Position numbers and translations under genes: made by a program
Assembly (NCBI RefSeq): GCF_025655475.1
Contig: NZ_JAHTIK010000001.1
Coordinates: forward strand, 3,251,490-3,297,568
Direction of reading: 5' to 3'
Source of the DNA: Kitasatospora sp. DSM 101779
GTDB lineage: Bacteria > Actinomycetota > Actinomycetes > Streptomycetales > Streptomycetaceae
Length of the DNA: 46,079 bases
Notes under the pieces: model-generated
The model's input: only the letters and a program-made list of their open reading frames with translations
Database searches by the model: none
Told to the model about the DNA's origin: nothing
In this document: in pieces, positions 19,744 through 28,647 of the stretch
Layout: each line of letters begins with the position of its first letter
Position numbering within the stretch: position 1 is the first letter of the stretch

Positions 19744-20940
19744 TCAGGCGCGGGCGACGCCCTCGGCGCGGGCGGCCTCGGCGACGGCCTTGGACACCGC
19801 CGGCGCGACCCGCTCGTCGAACGGCGAGGGGATGACCTTCTGCGGGGTCAGCTCGTCGGCGACCACGGCGGCGAGCGCCTGGGCGGCGGCGAGCTTCATG
19901 CCCTCGGTGATCCGGGTGGCCCGGACCTGCAGGGCGCCGGCGAAGATGCCGGGGAAGGCCAGCACGTTGTTGATCTGGTTCGGGAAGTCGCTGCGCCCGG
20001 TGGCGACGACCGCCGCGTACTTGTGCGCGACCTCGGGGTGGATCTCCGGGTTCGGGTTGGCCATCGCGAAGACGAAGCAGCCCTCGGCCATGGTGGCGAC
20101 GACGTCCTCCGGGACGGTGCCGCCGGAGACGCCGATGAAGACGTCGGCGCCGGCGAGCGCGTCGGCCAGCGAGCCCTTGAGGCCGGTCCGGTTGGTCAGG
20201 GCGGCGATCTCGGCCTTGACGTCGGTGAGGTCCTCGCGGCCCTGGTGGACGACGCCGCGGCGGTCGCAGACGGCGACGTCGCCGATGCCGGCGGCGAGCA
20301 GCATCTTGGCGATGGCGATGCCGGCGGCGCCGGCGCCGGAGATGACGGCGCGCAGGCTGCCGACCTCGCGGCCGGTCACCTTGGCGGCGTTCCACAGCGC
20401 GGCGGTGGTCACGATCGCGGTGCCGTGCTGGTCGTCGTGGAAGATCGGGATGTCCAGGGCGTCCTGCAGCCGGCGCTCGATCTCGAAGCAGCGCGGCGCG
20501 GAGATGTCCTCCAGGTTGACGCCGCCGAAGGACGGGGCCAGCCGCACGACGGTCTCGACGATCTCGTCCACCCCGGTGCAGGCCAGCGCGATCGGCACGG
20601 CGTCGACGCCGCCGAACTGCTTGAAGAGGATCGCCTTGCCCTCCATCACGGGCAGCGAGGCCTCGGGGCCGATGTCGCCGAGGCCGAGCACGGCGGTGCC
20701 GTCGGTGACCACGGCGACGGTGTTGGACTTCCAGGTGTAGTCGTTGACCAGCTCGGGCTGCTCGGCGATGGCGGTGCAGACCCGGGCGACACCGGGGGTG
20801 TAGGCGAGGGACAGGTCGTCCGCGTCGCGCACCGGAACCGTGGCCCGGACCTCCATCTTGCCGCCGCGGTGGAGCGCGAAGACGGCGTCGACCGGATCGT
20901 CGGTGTCCTGGGTGTTGGGGTGGATGATCTCCGCTGCCAC
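19744..20940 (-). CDS. NAD(P)-dependent malic enzyme
   Basis: This 398-residue enzyme oxidatively decarboxylates malate to pyruvate, supplying NAD(P)H. The N-terminal domain has [14 protein letters not shown] and [23 protein letters not shown]. The metal-binding region is [13 protein letters not shown], and the dinucleotide-binding motif is [20 protein letters not shown]. The late motif [13 protein letters not shown] is also typical. It is the short bacterial form, without the phosphotransacetylase domain. The cofactor cannot be settled by eye; the syntenic S. coelicolor protein is, to my recollection, NADP-dependent. Confidence 0.93.
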   Translation of the reverse strand: MAAEIIHPNTQDTDDPVDAVFALHRGGKMEVRATVPVRDADDLSLAYTPGVARVCTAIAEQPELVNDYTWKSNTVAVVTDGTAVLGLGDIGPEASLPVMEGKAILFKQFGGVDAVPIALACTGVDEIVETVVRLAPSFGGVNLEDISAPRCFEIERRLQDALDIPIFHDDQHGTAIVTTAALWNAAKVTGREVGSLRAVISGAGAAGIAIAKMLLAAGIGDVAVCDRRGVVHQGREDLTDVKAEIAALTNRTGLKGSLADALAGADVFIGVSGGTVPEDVVATMAEGCFVFAMANPNPEIHPEVAHKYAAVVATGRSDFPNQINNVLAFPGIFAGALQVRATRITEGMKLAAAQALAAVVADELTPQKVIPSPFDERVAPAVSKAVAEAARAEGVARA

Positions 20941-21627
20941 GTTGACCTCTTCGTCAATTGATCAGCGAGGACGCTCGGACCGACGGTCGATCGACACCGC
21001 GGAGGCCGACGCGAGGGACGGCGACGCCGGGTACGCGAGGCGTACCCGGTGTCCGGGGTCGGGGCGCGGCCGTCGGGCGGCGCCCTCGAATGAGGGTTTT
21101 GGGTTCTGCGTGCTGTCCGGTGGTGCCCAGGCGCATCCGCATCGGAACGGACGGTGACACACCGGCGAGCCTAGGTGGGACAAAGGCACCGCACCTGTGC
21201 CTTTTCGTCCTCGTCGTGCACCGTTCACCGCACGGCGGCCCTTGACAGCGCCCGGATCCCGGTGGAATCCGACCGCCCGGACCGGCCTGCGGCAGGACGG
21301 TACACGCACCCGCAGGAGTGAACGCAGACACGGAGGGGAGCTGGTGCCTCGGCTACGGAGTCGGCGTCGTCGACTTCCGGTCCTGCGCACCCCGAATCCG
21401 CGTCGCTCGATTGTGAGCAGCGGAATCGGCGGTCTGCCTTCGTTTCGTCGGGGGTTACCCGATACCAGATTCTGACATACCCGCGACCTCGGGCAGGAGG
21501 GCGGGATGGCAGGATCACATTTCCCACACCGGCATCCGGACGCTCCCGTTCCGCTCGCGGACGGTACCTTCCAGCCAGCAGCGCCCACCCTCGCCTGCAC
21601 CACCGCTCCCACAGGAGGACCCACCGC
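20941..21627. other. 687-bp intergenic region between divergent malic enzyme and binding-protein genes
   Basis: This holds the promoters of the malic enzyme gene (- strand) and the first amino-acid-binding protein gene (+ strand). AAAGGCAC (21182-21189) and GTGCCTTT (21197-21204) form an 8-bp hairpin followed by a T. A relatively AT-rich block at 21458-21482 is the best promoter candidate for the + strand. Frames crossing the region have low-complexity, Arg-rich translations and I do not call a gene in it. Confidence 0.5.
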
Positions 21628-22551
21628 ATGCACGCCTTCGCGCCCCGCCCCGCCCGCACGCTCGCCGCGGGGGCGGCCCTCCTGGCGGGAACCATGCTGT
21701 TGACCGCGTGCGGCAGCTCCGGCGCTGGCAAGCCCAGCGAGGACGACCTGCACGCCCGGCTGCCGGAGAAGGTCCGCACCAAGGGCGTCCTCAAGATCGC
21801 CTCCGACCTGAACTACGCGCCGGTGGAGTTCAAGGCCTCGGACGGCTCCCCGGTCGGCATCGACCCGGACATCGCGACCGAGCTCGGCAAGCAGCTCGGC
21901 GTGAAGGTGGAGATCGCCGACACCGCGTTCGACAAGCTGATACCGGGCCTGCAGGCCGGCGAGTTCGACCTGGCGATGTCCGCGATGACGGACAACCGGC
22001 AGCGCCGCGAGGGCACCGACGACAACGGCAAGGCGGTCAACCCGGGCGTCGACTTCGTCGACTACTTCATCGCCGGCACCCAGATGCTCGTGCCGAAGGG
22101 CAACCCGGAGAAGATCGCCAAGCTGGACGACCTGTGCGGCCACACCGTGGCGCTGCAGCGCGGCACCACCCAGGACGCGATCGTCGAGCGGCAGGTCGGC
22201 GCCTGCGCCCGGGCGCACAAGCCGCTCACGGTGAAGCTGTTCGACAACGACACCGAGGCGCTCGCCGAGCTCGCCGCCGGCCGCGCCGAAGCGGACCTCA
22301 ACGACTACCCGGTGGCCGCCTACGTCGCCGCGAAGGGCGGCCCGAACGGCGCCAAGTTCGACCTGGCCGGCTCGCAGCTCCAGCCGTCACCCTACGGAAT
22401 CGCCGTCGACAAGAAGAACACAGAACTGCGCGATGTCCTGGTGAAGGCGCTGAACCAGATGATCCGCGACGGCTCCTACGAGAACATCCTGCAGAAGTGG
22501 GGCGTCGCCGCAGGTGCGGCGCAGAACGCGGTGGTCAACGGCGGCTTCTAA
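21628..22551 (+). CDS. Amino-acid ABC transporter substrate-binding lipoprotein 1
   Basis: This 307-residue extracellular binding protein has a lipoprotein signal peptide ending in LLTAC (Cys28), followed by a Gly/Ser linker. It is a type II periplasmic-binding fold of the polar amino-acid class: LKIASDLNYAPVEFKASDG, GIDPDIATELGKQLGVK, LCGHTVALQRGTTQD and SPYGIAVDK. An acceptable AGGAGG-type site (ACAGGAGGACC) precedes the ATG. It lies upstream of a second binding protein, a permease and an ATPase on the same strand, but a hairpin and 395 bp separate it from them. The ligand (probably glutamate or another polar amino acid) is inferred. Confidence 0.92.
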   Translation: MHAFAPRPARTLAAGAALLAGTMLLTACGSSGAGKPSEDDLHARLPEKVRTKGVLKIASDLNYAPVEFKASDGSPVGIDPDIATELGKQLGVKVEIADTAFDKLIPGLQAGEFDLAMSAMTDNRQRREGTDDNGKAVNPGVDFVDYFIAGTQMLVPKGNPEKIAKLDDLCGHTVALQRGTTQDAIVERQVGACARAHKPLTVKLFDNDTEALAELAAGRAEADLNDYPVAAYVAAKGGPNGAKFDLAGSQLQPSPYGIAVDKKNTELRDVLVKALNQMIRDGSYENILQKWGVAAGAAQNAVVNGGF

Positions 22552-22946
22552 GCCGGGACGCTCCGGCCGGGTTTCCCGGCCGGGCGCCGCCAAGTCTGCA
22601 TACTTATACGCAGGGTGACAGGAGGTCGGAATTCGTCCGGATAGCGGACAAGAAGGCCCCTCGTTATCCGATTTTGATCTGAATCGGGGCCCGTTCACCG
22701 TCCGTGAGTGGCAGGATTCCACCCAACTCGGATCGAACACTGCCTCCCCGGAGGCGGCGCCCCTCTCCACGAGGCGGTCCGACGTGCGCTCACCTCGGCG
22801 GAGGGTGGCGACATGCACGGCTTGACATCTCGAACAAGTGAACGGCCGGCCCGATGTCGCACGACGGAGTGCGACCGACGGCCGGGCGACCGCCACCCCC
22901 CGGCGTAGCGCTTCGCTCGTCTCTCCCCCAGGAGGAGATCCCCCTC
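22552..22946 (+). promoter_or_regulatory. Intergenic region between the two binding-protein genes: terminator and regulatory hairpin
   Basis: CCGGCCGGG-TTT-CCCGGCCGG (22563-22583) is a compact hairpin ending the first gene. Further on, GGCCCC (22655-22660) and GGGGCC (22686-22691) enclose an inner pair CCGATT/AATCGG (22668-22673, 22682-22687). This can fold as one extended hairpin or as the inner hairpin alone, in an AT-richer context, and may be a promoter or attenuator for the downstream operon. No gene is called. Confidence 0.45.
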
Positions 22947-23876
22947 ATGACCGCTCGCACCCTGCGCCCCCGCCTCGTCGCGGCAGGCGCCGCCCTCGCG
23001 GCCGGCACCCTGTTCCTCACCGCCTGCAGCTCGTCGTCGAGCAGCAGCGGCTCGGGTGCCGCGACCCCGACGAGCTCCGTCAAGGCCGCGTCGGCCGACC
23101 CGTCGCTCGCCGCTCTCGTCCCGGCGGACGTGAAGTCGGGCGGCAAGCTCACCGTCGCCACCGACGCCTCCTACGCCCCCAACGAGTTCAAGGACGACAA
23201 GGGCGCCATCGTCGGCATGGACGTCGACCTGGCGAAGGCCATCGCCGCGAAGCTGGGGCTGCAGGCGGACGTCCAGAACGCCGACTTCACCTCGATCATC
23301 CCGGGCATCGCCGCGAAGAAGTACCAGCTCGGCATGAGCTCCTTCACGGACACCAAGGAGCGCGAGCAGACCGTCGACATGATCACCTACTTCACGGCGG
23401 GCTCCGCCATCGCCGTGAAGAAGGGCAACCCGGACAAGATCGACCCCAAGGACCTCTGCGGCAAGAAGGTCGCCGTCCAGACCGGCACCACCCAGGCCGA
23501 CGAGATCAAGGACGTCCGCAACCCCGACTGCGTCAAGGCCGGCAAGGCGCCGATCCCGGGCGACGGCGACAAGTTCTCGCTGCAGACGGACGTCACCCAG
23601 GCCCTGGTGGCCGGCCGCGACCAGGTCATGATGGCCGACTCCCCGGTCGTCGACTACGCGCTGAAGCAGACCAACGGGCAGCTGGAGAAGATCGGCGACA
23701 CCTACGACAGCGCCCCCTACGGCATCGTCGTCGCCAAGGGCTCGGAGCTGACCAAGGCGATCCAGGGCGCCGTCCAGTCCCTGATCGCCGACGGCACGTA
23801 CAAGCAGATCCTCGACAAGTGGGGTGTCTCGGCGGGCGCGATCGCCACGTCCGAGGTCAACGCCGCCAAGAGCTGA
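22947..23876 (+). CDS. Amino-acid ABC transporter substrate-binding lipoprotein 2
   Basis: This 309-residue paralogue of the preceding binding protein has a lipobox LTAC (Cys27) followed by a serine-rich linker. The binding fold contains LTVATDASYAPNEFKDDKG, GMDVDLAKAIAAKLGLQ, LCGKKVAVQTGTTQAD, DSPVVDYAL and APYGIVVAKG. The ATG at 22947 follows a strong AGGAGGAGATC. The permease gene starts 33 bp after its stop, so this is the binding protein directly encoded in the transporter operon. Confidence 0.94.
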   Translation: MTARTLRPRLVAAGAALAAGTLFLTACSSSSSSSGSGAATPTSSVKAASADPSLAALVPADVKSGGKLTVATDASYAPNEFKDDKGAIVGMDVDLAKAIAAKLGLQADVQNADFTSIIPGIAAKKYQLGMSSFTDTKEREQTVDMITYFTAGSAIAVKKGNPDKIDPKDLCGKKVAVQTGTTQADEIKDVRNPDCVKAGKAPIPGDGDKFSLQTDVTQALVAGRDQVMMADSPVVDYALKQTNGQLEKIGDTYDSAPYGIVVAKGSELTKAIQGAVQSLIADGTYKQILDKWGVSAGAIATSEVNAAKS

Positions 23877-23909
23877 CGTTCTCCAACCAACCCCCCGAGG
23901 CTACTCAAC

Positions 23910-24884
23910 GTGAACCCTATCGATCAGGGGTCGGTGAAGACGGGACGGCCTGAGACCATCAAGGCCGTCCCGGTCCGCCACCCCGGACGCTGGGCGGGAG
24001 CGGTCGTCGTCGCCGTCCTCGCGGCGATGCTGATCCACGCCCTGGTGACCAACCCGGCCTTCCAGTGGTCGGTCGTCGGCGACACCCTCTTCAACGACCA
24101 GATCCTGCACGGCCTGCTCGTCACCCTCGAACTGACCGCCCTCGCGATGGTGATGGGCGTGGTCGGCGGCATCATCCTCGCGGTGATGCGGCTCTCGCCC
24201 AACCCACTGCTCTCCGGCGTGGCCTGGGTGTACATCTGGATCTTCCGCGGCACCCCCGTGCTGGTGCAGCTGGTCTTCTGGAACTTCCTCGCCGCGATCT
24301 GGCCGAAGCTCTCGATCGGCATCCCGTTCGGCCCCGAGTTCGTCTCGGGCTCGACCAACGCCCTGATCCCGGTCTTCGTCGCCGCGCTGCTGGGCCTCGG
24401 CCTGAACGAGGCGGCCTACATGGCCGAGATCGTCCGCGGCGGTCTGCAGTCGGTGAGCGAGGGCCAGACCGAGGCCGCGCACGCCCTCGGCATGAGCCAG
24501 TTCCAGACGATGAAGCGGATCGTCCTCCCGCAGGCGATGCGGGTGATCATCCCGCCGACCGGCAACGAGACCATCTCGATGCTGAAGACCTCCTCCCTGG
24601 CGAGCGTCATCGCCCTGGAGGAGCTCTACCAGGCCGGCCACAACATCTTCTCCCGCACGTTCCAGACCATCCCGGTCCTGATCGCGGTCAGCATCTGGTA
24701 CCTGGTCCTGACCTCGATCCTCACCGTCGGCCAGTACTACATCGAGCGGCACTACGCCCGCGGCGCCAACCGCACCCTGCCGCCGACCCCGCTGCAGCGC
24801 GTCCGCGGCATGTTCACCGGCCGCCGCAAGCCGACGACCGCGCACGACGTCGTCCCGGGTCTGGAAGGAGGCGGTCACCTGTGA
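23910..24884 (+). CDS. Amino-acid ABC transporter permease
   Basis: This 324-residue membrane protein of the HisMQ type begins with GTG at 23910. It has hydrophobic helices from about residue 30 onward and the polar amino-acid permease signature ([16 protein letters not shown], then [12 protein letters not shown]). The EAA loop is [28 protein letters not shown], which contacts the ATPase. The C-terminal tail is cytoplasmic and basic. As the only permease of the operon it probably works as a homodimer. It overlaps the ATPase gene by 4 bp. Confidence 0.94.
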   Translation: MNPIDQGSVKTGRPETIKAVPVRHPGRWAGAVVVAVLAAMLIHALVTNPAFQWSVVGDTLFNDQILHGLLVTLELTALAMVMGVVGGIILAVMRLSPNPLLSGVAWVYIWIFRGTPVLVQLVFWNFLAAIWPKLSIGIPFGPEFVSGSTNALIPVFVAALLGLGLNEAAYMAEIVRGGLQSVSEGQTEAAHALGMSQFQTMKRIVLPQAMRVIIPPTGNETISMLKTSSLASVIALEELYQAGHNIFSRTFQTIPVLIAVSIWYLVLTSILTVGQYYIERHYARGANRTLPPTPLQRVRGMFTGRRKPTTAHDVVPGLEGGGHL

Positions 24885-25675
24885 GCGACCTGGAGAAGAC
24901 CCCCGCCGACGCGACCCGCGCGATGGTCCGGGCGGAACGCGTCCACAAGTCCTACGGCCTCGTCGAGGTGCTCAAGGGCATCGACCTGGAGGTCAAGCAG
25001 GGCGAGGTGTTCGTGCTGGTCGGCCCGTCCGGCTCCGGCAAGTCCACCTTTCTCCGCTGCATCAACCACCTGGAGAAGATCAACGCCGGCCGGCTCTACG
25101 TCGACGGCGACCTGGTGGGCTACCGGCAGAAGGGCGAGAAGCTCTACGAGCTGAAGGACAGCGAGGTCGCGCGCCAGCGCCGCGACATCGGCATGGTCTT
25201 CCAGCACTTCAACCTCTTCCCGCACATGACGGCGCTCGAGAATGTCATCGAGGCCCCGGTGCAGGTCAAGGGCGAGACCAAGGCCGCCGCCAAGGAGCGC
25301 GGCATGGCGCTGCTGGAGCGGGTCGGCCTGGCCGCCAAGGCCGGCAACTACCCGTCCCAGCTCTCCGGCGGCCAGCAGCAGCGCGTCGCGATCGCCCGTG
25401 CGCTCGCCATGCAGCCCAAGCTGATGCTGTTCGACGAGCCCACCTCGGCGCTCGACCCCGAGCTGGTCGGCGAGGTCCTCGACGTCATGCGCGGCCTCGC
25501 CGAGGAGGGCATGACCATGGTCGTGGTCACCCACGAGATGGGCTTCGCCCGCGAGGTCGGCGACGCACTGGTCTTTATGGACGGCGGCGTGGTCGTCGAG
25601 TCCGGCGACCCGCGCGAGGTGCTCTCCAACCCGCAGCACGAGCGGACCAAGCTGTTCCTGTCCAAGGTGCTCTGA
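24881..25675 (+). CDS. Amino-acid ABC transporter ATP-binding protein
   Basis: This 264-residue ATPase energises the transporter. It has Walker [17 protein letters not shown]-loop [17 protein letters not shown], signature [16 protein letters not shown], Walker [15 protein letters not shown] and H-loop [10 protein letters not shown]. The start is GTG at 24881, overlapping the permease stop (GTGA), with GGAAGGAGG upstream. It is the last gene of the operon before a strong terminator. Confidence 0.96.
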   Translation: MSDLEKTPADATRAMVRAERVHKSYGLVEVLKGIDLEVKQGEVFVLVGPSGSGKSTFLRCINHLEKINAGRLYVDGDLVGYRQKGEKLYELKDSEVARQRRDIGMVFQHFNLFPHMTALENVIEAPVQVKGETKAAAKERGMALLERVGLAAKAGNYPSQLSGGQQQRVAIARALAMQPKLMLFDEPTSALDPELVGEVLDVMRGLAEEGMTMVVVTHEMGFAREVGDALVFMDGGVVVESGDPREVLSNPQHERTKLFLSKVL

Positions 25676-25690
25676 CCCCCGCTCCGCAGG

Positions 25691-25720
25691 ACGCCCGCCG
25701 CCCCCGAGGGCGGCGGGCGT
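25691..25720 (+). terminator. Terminator of the amino-acid transporter operon
   Basis: ACGCCCGCCGCCC (25691-25703) pairs perfectly with 25708-25720, loop CCGA, 16 bp after the ATPase stop codon. Confidence 0.85.
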
Positions 25721-25790
25721 CTTCGCGTCCCGGCTCCGAGGTAATACCCTTGGGGCAGCTTGCCCGTTACCGGCCCTGGAAGGACCATCC

Positions 25791-26381
25791 GTGGAGCTCG
25801 CCTCGTACGCCGACTACGCAGTCCGGCTGGTGAACACCGAGGAGCCGGAGCGCGGCCGGGACGCGCTCACCTCGGTGGACGCCGTCCGCGGCCTCTTCGG
25901 CACGTCCGGACGGGCCGCCGCCCTCGCCGACGAGGCCGACCTGCCCCGGCTGCGGGCCGTCCGCACCCGGCTGCGCGGCGTCTTCGAGGCCGCCGCCGAG
26001 GGCGACGAGATCCGCGCCGTCGACCTGCTCAACAGCCTGATGGTCGAGTACCCCGTCAGCCCGCTCGTCTCCGGCCACGACTACCTCGACGAGGCCGGCC
26101 GGCCGCGCTGGCACCTGCACCTGGCCGACAACGCTGCCACCGCCACCGCCAACTACACCGCCGTGGCCTGCATGGGCCTGGCCATCCACCTCACCGAGCT
26201 CGGCGCCGACCGGCTCGGCATCTGCCAGGCCGCGCCCTGCCGCAACGCCTACCTCGACACCTCGACCAACCGCTCGCGCCGCTACTGCTCCGACCGCTGC
26301 GCGACCCGCGCCAACGTCGCCGCCTACCGCGCCCGCAAGCGCGAGGAGGCCGCCCGCGCGGCCCTCGCCGCCCGCGGCTGA
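25791..26381 (+). CDS. CGNR zinc-finger domain protein
   Basis: This 196-residue protein has an N-terminal ABATE-like domain (YADYAVRLVNTEEPERGRDAL, VRTRLRGVFEAAAEG). The C-terminal CGNR-type zinc finger is ICQAAPCRNAYLDTSTNRSRRYCSDRCATRANVAAYRARK, with four cysteines; the family's CGN(R) core is CATRANV here, as is common. Members are thought to be DNA-binding regulators, usually with unknown targets. The GTG at 25791 follows GGAAGGACC. It is convergent with sodX. Confidence 0.9.
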   Translation: MELASYADYAVRLVNTEEPERGRDALTSVDAVRGLFGTSGRAAALADEADLPRLRAVRTRLRGVFEAAAEGDEIRAVDLLNSLMVEYPVSPLVSGHDYLDEAGRPRWHLHLADNAATATANYTAVACMGLAIHLTELGADRLGICQAAPCRNAYLDTSTNRSRRYCSDRCATRANVAAYRARKREEAARAALAARG

Positions 26382-26389
26382 GGCCGCTC

Positions 26390-26546
26390 GGCACCCCGCA
26401 GGGGGCGCGTGGGGGGACCTCCCGGCCGAAGGTCGGGGGAGAACTGCGCAATCGGGATGCGGGCCACCGTGCGGGCCAGGGGTGATCCGGACTCCTCGGG
26501 AACACCGCTCACGGATCGCGCAGTTCCCGCGCCCCTGCGAGGCACC
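26390..26546. repeat. Streptomyces-type intergenic inverted repeat between the CGNR gene and sodX
   Basis: Left parts GGCACCCCGCAGGGGGCGCG (26390-26409) and GGGAGAACTGCGCAATC (26437-26453) are mirrored imperfectly by GATCGCGCAGTTCCC (26514-26528) and CGCGCCCCTGCGAGGCACC (to 26546). The GCGCAGTTCCC-CGCGCCCC word is familiar from many Streptomyces intergenic regions. It lies between convergent genes and can fold as a long terminator-like structure. Confidence 0.65.
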
Positions 26547-26568
26547 CGCACGCCGTGAGGACGGCAGC

Positions 26569-27012
26569 CTACGGCTCCACGTCCAGTGGCGCGTGTACGC
26601 CGAAGCGGGCCGCCAGGGCCGGGAGGCGTCCCAGTACGGCACCGTTCAGGGCCCGCTCCAGGCCGCGCGGCGGCGCCAGCCAGGCCGGGCGGGGCCGCAT
26701 CCGCAGCAGCACCCGGCCGAGCACCAGCTCGGCGGGCACCGCCCCGTACTCCCGGCTGTCCGAGGTCACCAGCGGGTTGTCGGAGAGCAGCCACCAGCCG
26801 CCGGGGCGGCGGCCGACCGCCCGCTTCACCACCAGCAGGTCCTGCCGCAGCGGGTGGCGGACCACCACCACCGCCCCCGGCCGGATCCGCGCGCCGTACC
26901 GGACGAGCACCCGGTCCCCGTCGTGCAGCGCGGGCCGCATCGAGGGCCCCGCCACGTCGATCACCCCGAGCGGCAGCAGCCCGCCGCCGTCCGGCTCCCG
27001 CTCCTCGGCCAT
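26569..27012 (-). CDS. sodX: Nickel-type superoxide dismutase maturation protease
   Basis: This 147-residue S24/S26 signal-peptidase-like protease should remove the short N-terminal propeptide of SodN so that its His1/Cys2 nickel hook forms. The catalytic serine is Ser24 in VAGPSMRPAL and the general-base lysine is Lys63 in LLVVKRAVG. WLLSDNPLVTSDSREYGAV is the conserved late motif. There is no obvious membrane anchor, as expected for this cytoplasmic subgroup. It is divergent from sodN, the usual arrangement. Confidence 0.93.
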   Translation of the reverse strand: MAEEREPDGGGLLPLGVIDVAGPSMRPALHDGDRVLVRYGARIRPGAVVVVRHPLRQDLLVVKRAVGRRPGGWWLLSDNPLVTSDSREYGAVPAELVLGRVLLRMRPRPAWLAPPRGLERALNGAVLGRLPALAARFGVHAPLDVEP

Positions 27013-27190
27013 CCGCTTCTCCCCTGCCCGTGTCGCCGTCCAGTGTCCAGCATGGCGGCACGCCCGGCGCCCGCCCGATATCGACCGGTTGTGGCTCCGT
27101 CTTTTGCCCTAGGCCACCGGGCCAACCGCGAAACGGCCGCGGCGGCGGGGTAATCTCGCTCGCGGGAAGACGATCTAAGGAAGGACTCCC
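27013..27190. promoter_or_regulatory. Divergent sodX/sodN promoter region
   Basis: TAATCT at about 27151-27156 is a plausible -10 for sodN, and AAGGAAGGAC is its ribosome site. Nickel-dependent Nur and other regulators control sod genes in Streptomyces, but I could not recognise a convincing Nur box here. Confidence 0.4.
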
Positions 27191-27589
27191 ATGTTCTCTC
27201 GTCTGTTTGCTCCGCGAGCCACCGCGCACGCCCACTGCGACCTGCCCTGCGGCGTGTACGACCCGGCCCAGGCCCGTATCGAGGCCGAGTCCGTGAAGGC
27301 CACTCAGGAGAAGTACCAGGCCAACGAGGACCCGCACTTCCGTGCGCGCGCCATCGTCATCAAGGAGGAGCGCGCCGAGCTGGTCAAGCACCACCTCTCC
27401 GTGCTGCACACCGACTACTTCAAGGCCCCGCACTTCGAGGCCTACCCGCAGCTGCACGACCTGTTCAACAAGGCCGGCAAGGCCGCCTCGGCCGCCAAGG
27501 CCTCGACGGACCCGGCCACCGGCCAGGCCCTGCTCGACCTGATCGCCGAGATCGACCGCATCTTCTGGGAGACCAAGAAGGCCGCCTGA
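27191..27589 (+). CDS. sodN: Nickel superoxide dismutase precursor
   Basis: This 132-residue protein forms the hexameric Ni-SOD that dismutates superoxide. A 14-residue propeptide precedes the mature start at His15. The nickel hook HCDLPCGVYDPAQARIEAE contains His15, Cys16 and Cys20 (His1, Cys2 and Cys6 of the mature enzyme), all intact. The remainder is the conserved four-helix bundle (KEERAELVKHHLSVLHTDYF). The ATG at 27191 follows a good ribosome site. Maturation depends on the divergent sodX product. Confidence 0.97.
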   Translation: MFSRLFAPRATAHAHCDLPCGVYDPAQARIEAESVKATQEKYQANEDPHFRARAIVIKEERAELVKHHLSVLHTDYFKAPHFEAYPQLHDLFNKAGKAASAAKASTDPATGQALLDLIAEIDRIFWETKKAA

Positions 27590-27603
27590 TCACGCATCAG
27601 TAA

Positions 27604-27642
27604 CCGAGGGCCCGGCCGCGCACCCCGCGGCCGGGCCCTCGG
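27604..27642 (+). terminator. Terminator of sodN
   Basis: CCGAGGGCCCGGCCGCG (27604-27620) pairs perfectly over 17 bp with 27626-27642, loop CACCC, 14 bp after the stop codon. In S. coelicolor the sodN 3' UTR gives rise to a regulatory small RNA (s-SodF); whether this short 3' UTR does so cannot be judged from sequence alone. Confidence 0.8.
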
Positions 27643-27747
27643 CGTGCCGGGCCGTCCGGCAGGTCGCCCGGCGGCCGTCGGCGTAGGCTCGTGGCACGGG
27701 TCGAGCCGTCCCGGGCCGGCCCGTCGCCCCGAGCGAGGGAGGCCGCG

Positions 27748-27894
27748 ATGCGCACCACGGCGGCACCCGGGCACCACCCGTCCCGGCGGCGCACCCGCCG
27801 GAGGTCCGGCTCGCCGACCGGACCCAGGTCGGGGCCACCGCCGCGGGTGCGGGAGCCGGCGGAACCGCAGGTCGGAGCGGGTGCGCACAATTAA
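27748..27894 (+). CDS. Possible small basic protein (doubtful)
   Basis: A 48-codon frame starts at an ATG with GGGAGG 7 nt upstream and has mostly G/C third bases. The translation is Arg/Pro-rich without a recognisable fold. It lies in the 290-bp gap between the sodN terminator and the acetyltransferase gene. It may be chance; otherwise I see nothing in this gap apart from the acetyltransferase promoter. Confidence 0.2.
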   Translation: MRTTAAPGHHPSRRRTRRRSGSPTGPRSGPPPRVREPAEPQVGAGAHN

Positions 27895-27921
27895 CCTTTC
27901 CGCCTGGCGGGTCCGTCCGAG

Positions 27922-27927
27922 TACCCT
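27922..27927 (+). promoter_or_regulatory. -10 element for a leaderless acetyltransferase transcript
   Basis: TACCCT ends 6 nt before the ATG at 27934, so transcription would begin at or next to the start codon. No ribosome site is present. Confidence 0.4.
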
Positions 27928-27933
27928 CGCCGT

Positions 27934-28416
27934 ATGATCCGCACCGCCCGGGCCGCCGACGTCCCCGTCATCCACGCCATGATCCGCGAGCTCGCCGAGT
28001 ACGAGCGCGCCGTGGACGAGGCGCGGGCGACCCCGGAGCAGCTGCACGACGCGCTGTTCGGCGAGCACCCGGCCGTGTTCGGGCTGATCGCCGAGGACGA
28101 CGCCGGCGAGCCGGTCGGCTTCGCCCTGTGGTTCCGCAACTTCTCCACCTGGCGCGGCACCCACGGGATCTACCTGGAGGACCTGTACGTCCGGCCCTCG
28201 GCGCGCGGCGGCGGCCATGGCAGGGCGCTGCTGGCCGAGCTGGCGCGGATCTGCGTCGACCGCGGCTACGCCCGGCTGGAGTGGTCGGTGCTCGACTGGA
28301 ACGAGCCGTCGATCGGCTTCTACAAGTCGCTCGGCGCCGTGCCCATGGACGAGTGGACGGTCTTCCGGCTGACCGACGGTGCATTGGCCGAGCTGGGCGG
28401 CTCGGCGGGCCGGTGA
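27934..28416 (+). CDS. GNAT-family N-acetyltransferase
   Basis: This 160-residue enzyme transfers acetyl from acetyl-CoA to an amine. It resembles the spermidine/diamine acetyltransferase branch: IRTARAADVPVIHAMIRELAEYE at the N-terminus, GFALWFRNFSTWRGTHGIYLEDLYVRPSARGGGHGRALL, and ARLEWSVLDWNEPSIGFYKSLGA. The acetyl-CoA motif is the RGGGHGRALL loop (about residues 90-99). The substrate is not determinable by eye. The gene probably has a leaderless transcript. It is upstream of ushX-sigH but separated by 231 bp with its own promoter. Confidence 0.92.
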   Translation: MIRTARAADVPVIHAMIRELAEYERAVDEARATPEQLHDALFGEHPAVFGLIAEDDAGEPVGFALWFRNFSTWRGTHGIYLEDLYVRPSARGGGHGRALLAELARICVDRGYARLEWSVLDWNEPSIGFYKSLGAVPMDEWTVFRLTDGALAELGGSAGR

Positions 28417-28506
28417 CCGGCCGTCCGTCGCCCGTTCCCGTGATCGTGGTCGGAGATCGCGACATCGACCCTCCGATAGCGGTAACGTCTCGGGCGGATG
28501 CGCGGC

Positions 28507-28530
28507 GTTCCGACTCCCCCGGGTGGGTAT
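28507..28530 (+). promoter_or_regulatory. SigB/SigH-type stress promoter upstream of ushX
   Basis: GTTC (28507-28510), a 14-nt spacer and GGGTAT (28525-28530) fit the actinomycete SigB/F/H-class consensus (GNNTN-14 to 16-GGGTAT/C). It stands about 118 bp before the ushX start codon, consistent with stress-sigma autoregulation known for sigH in S. coelicolor. Confidence 0.6.
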
Positions 28531-28647
28531 GAACCGGTACGTACCGCACCACCCCTCGGACGAGTTGGGGCGAAGCAGTTGAGCGAAGCAAGAGGAAGTG
28601 CCGCGGCCGTCCGGCCGCAAGCACCGCGCGTCACCCAGGAGGTGAGG

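Noticed and set aside
20962..22218. Long - strand open frame crossing the malic enzyme upstream region and the first binding protein
   Set aside because: It is antisense to an evident lipoprotein gene, and its translation in the gap is not protein-like.
28498..28647. N-terminal extension of UshX from ATG 28498
   Set aside because: The SigB/H-type -10 element lies inside it, a strong ribosome site stands at 28637-28646, and the extension has no family resemblance.
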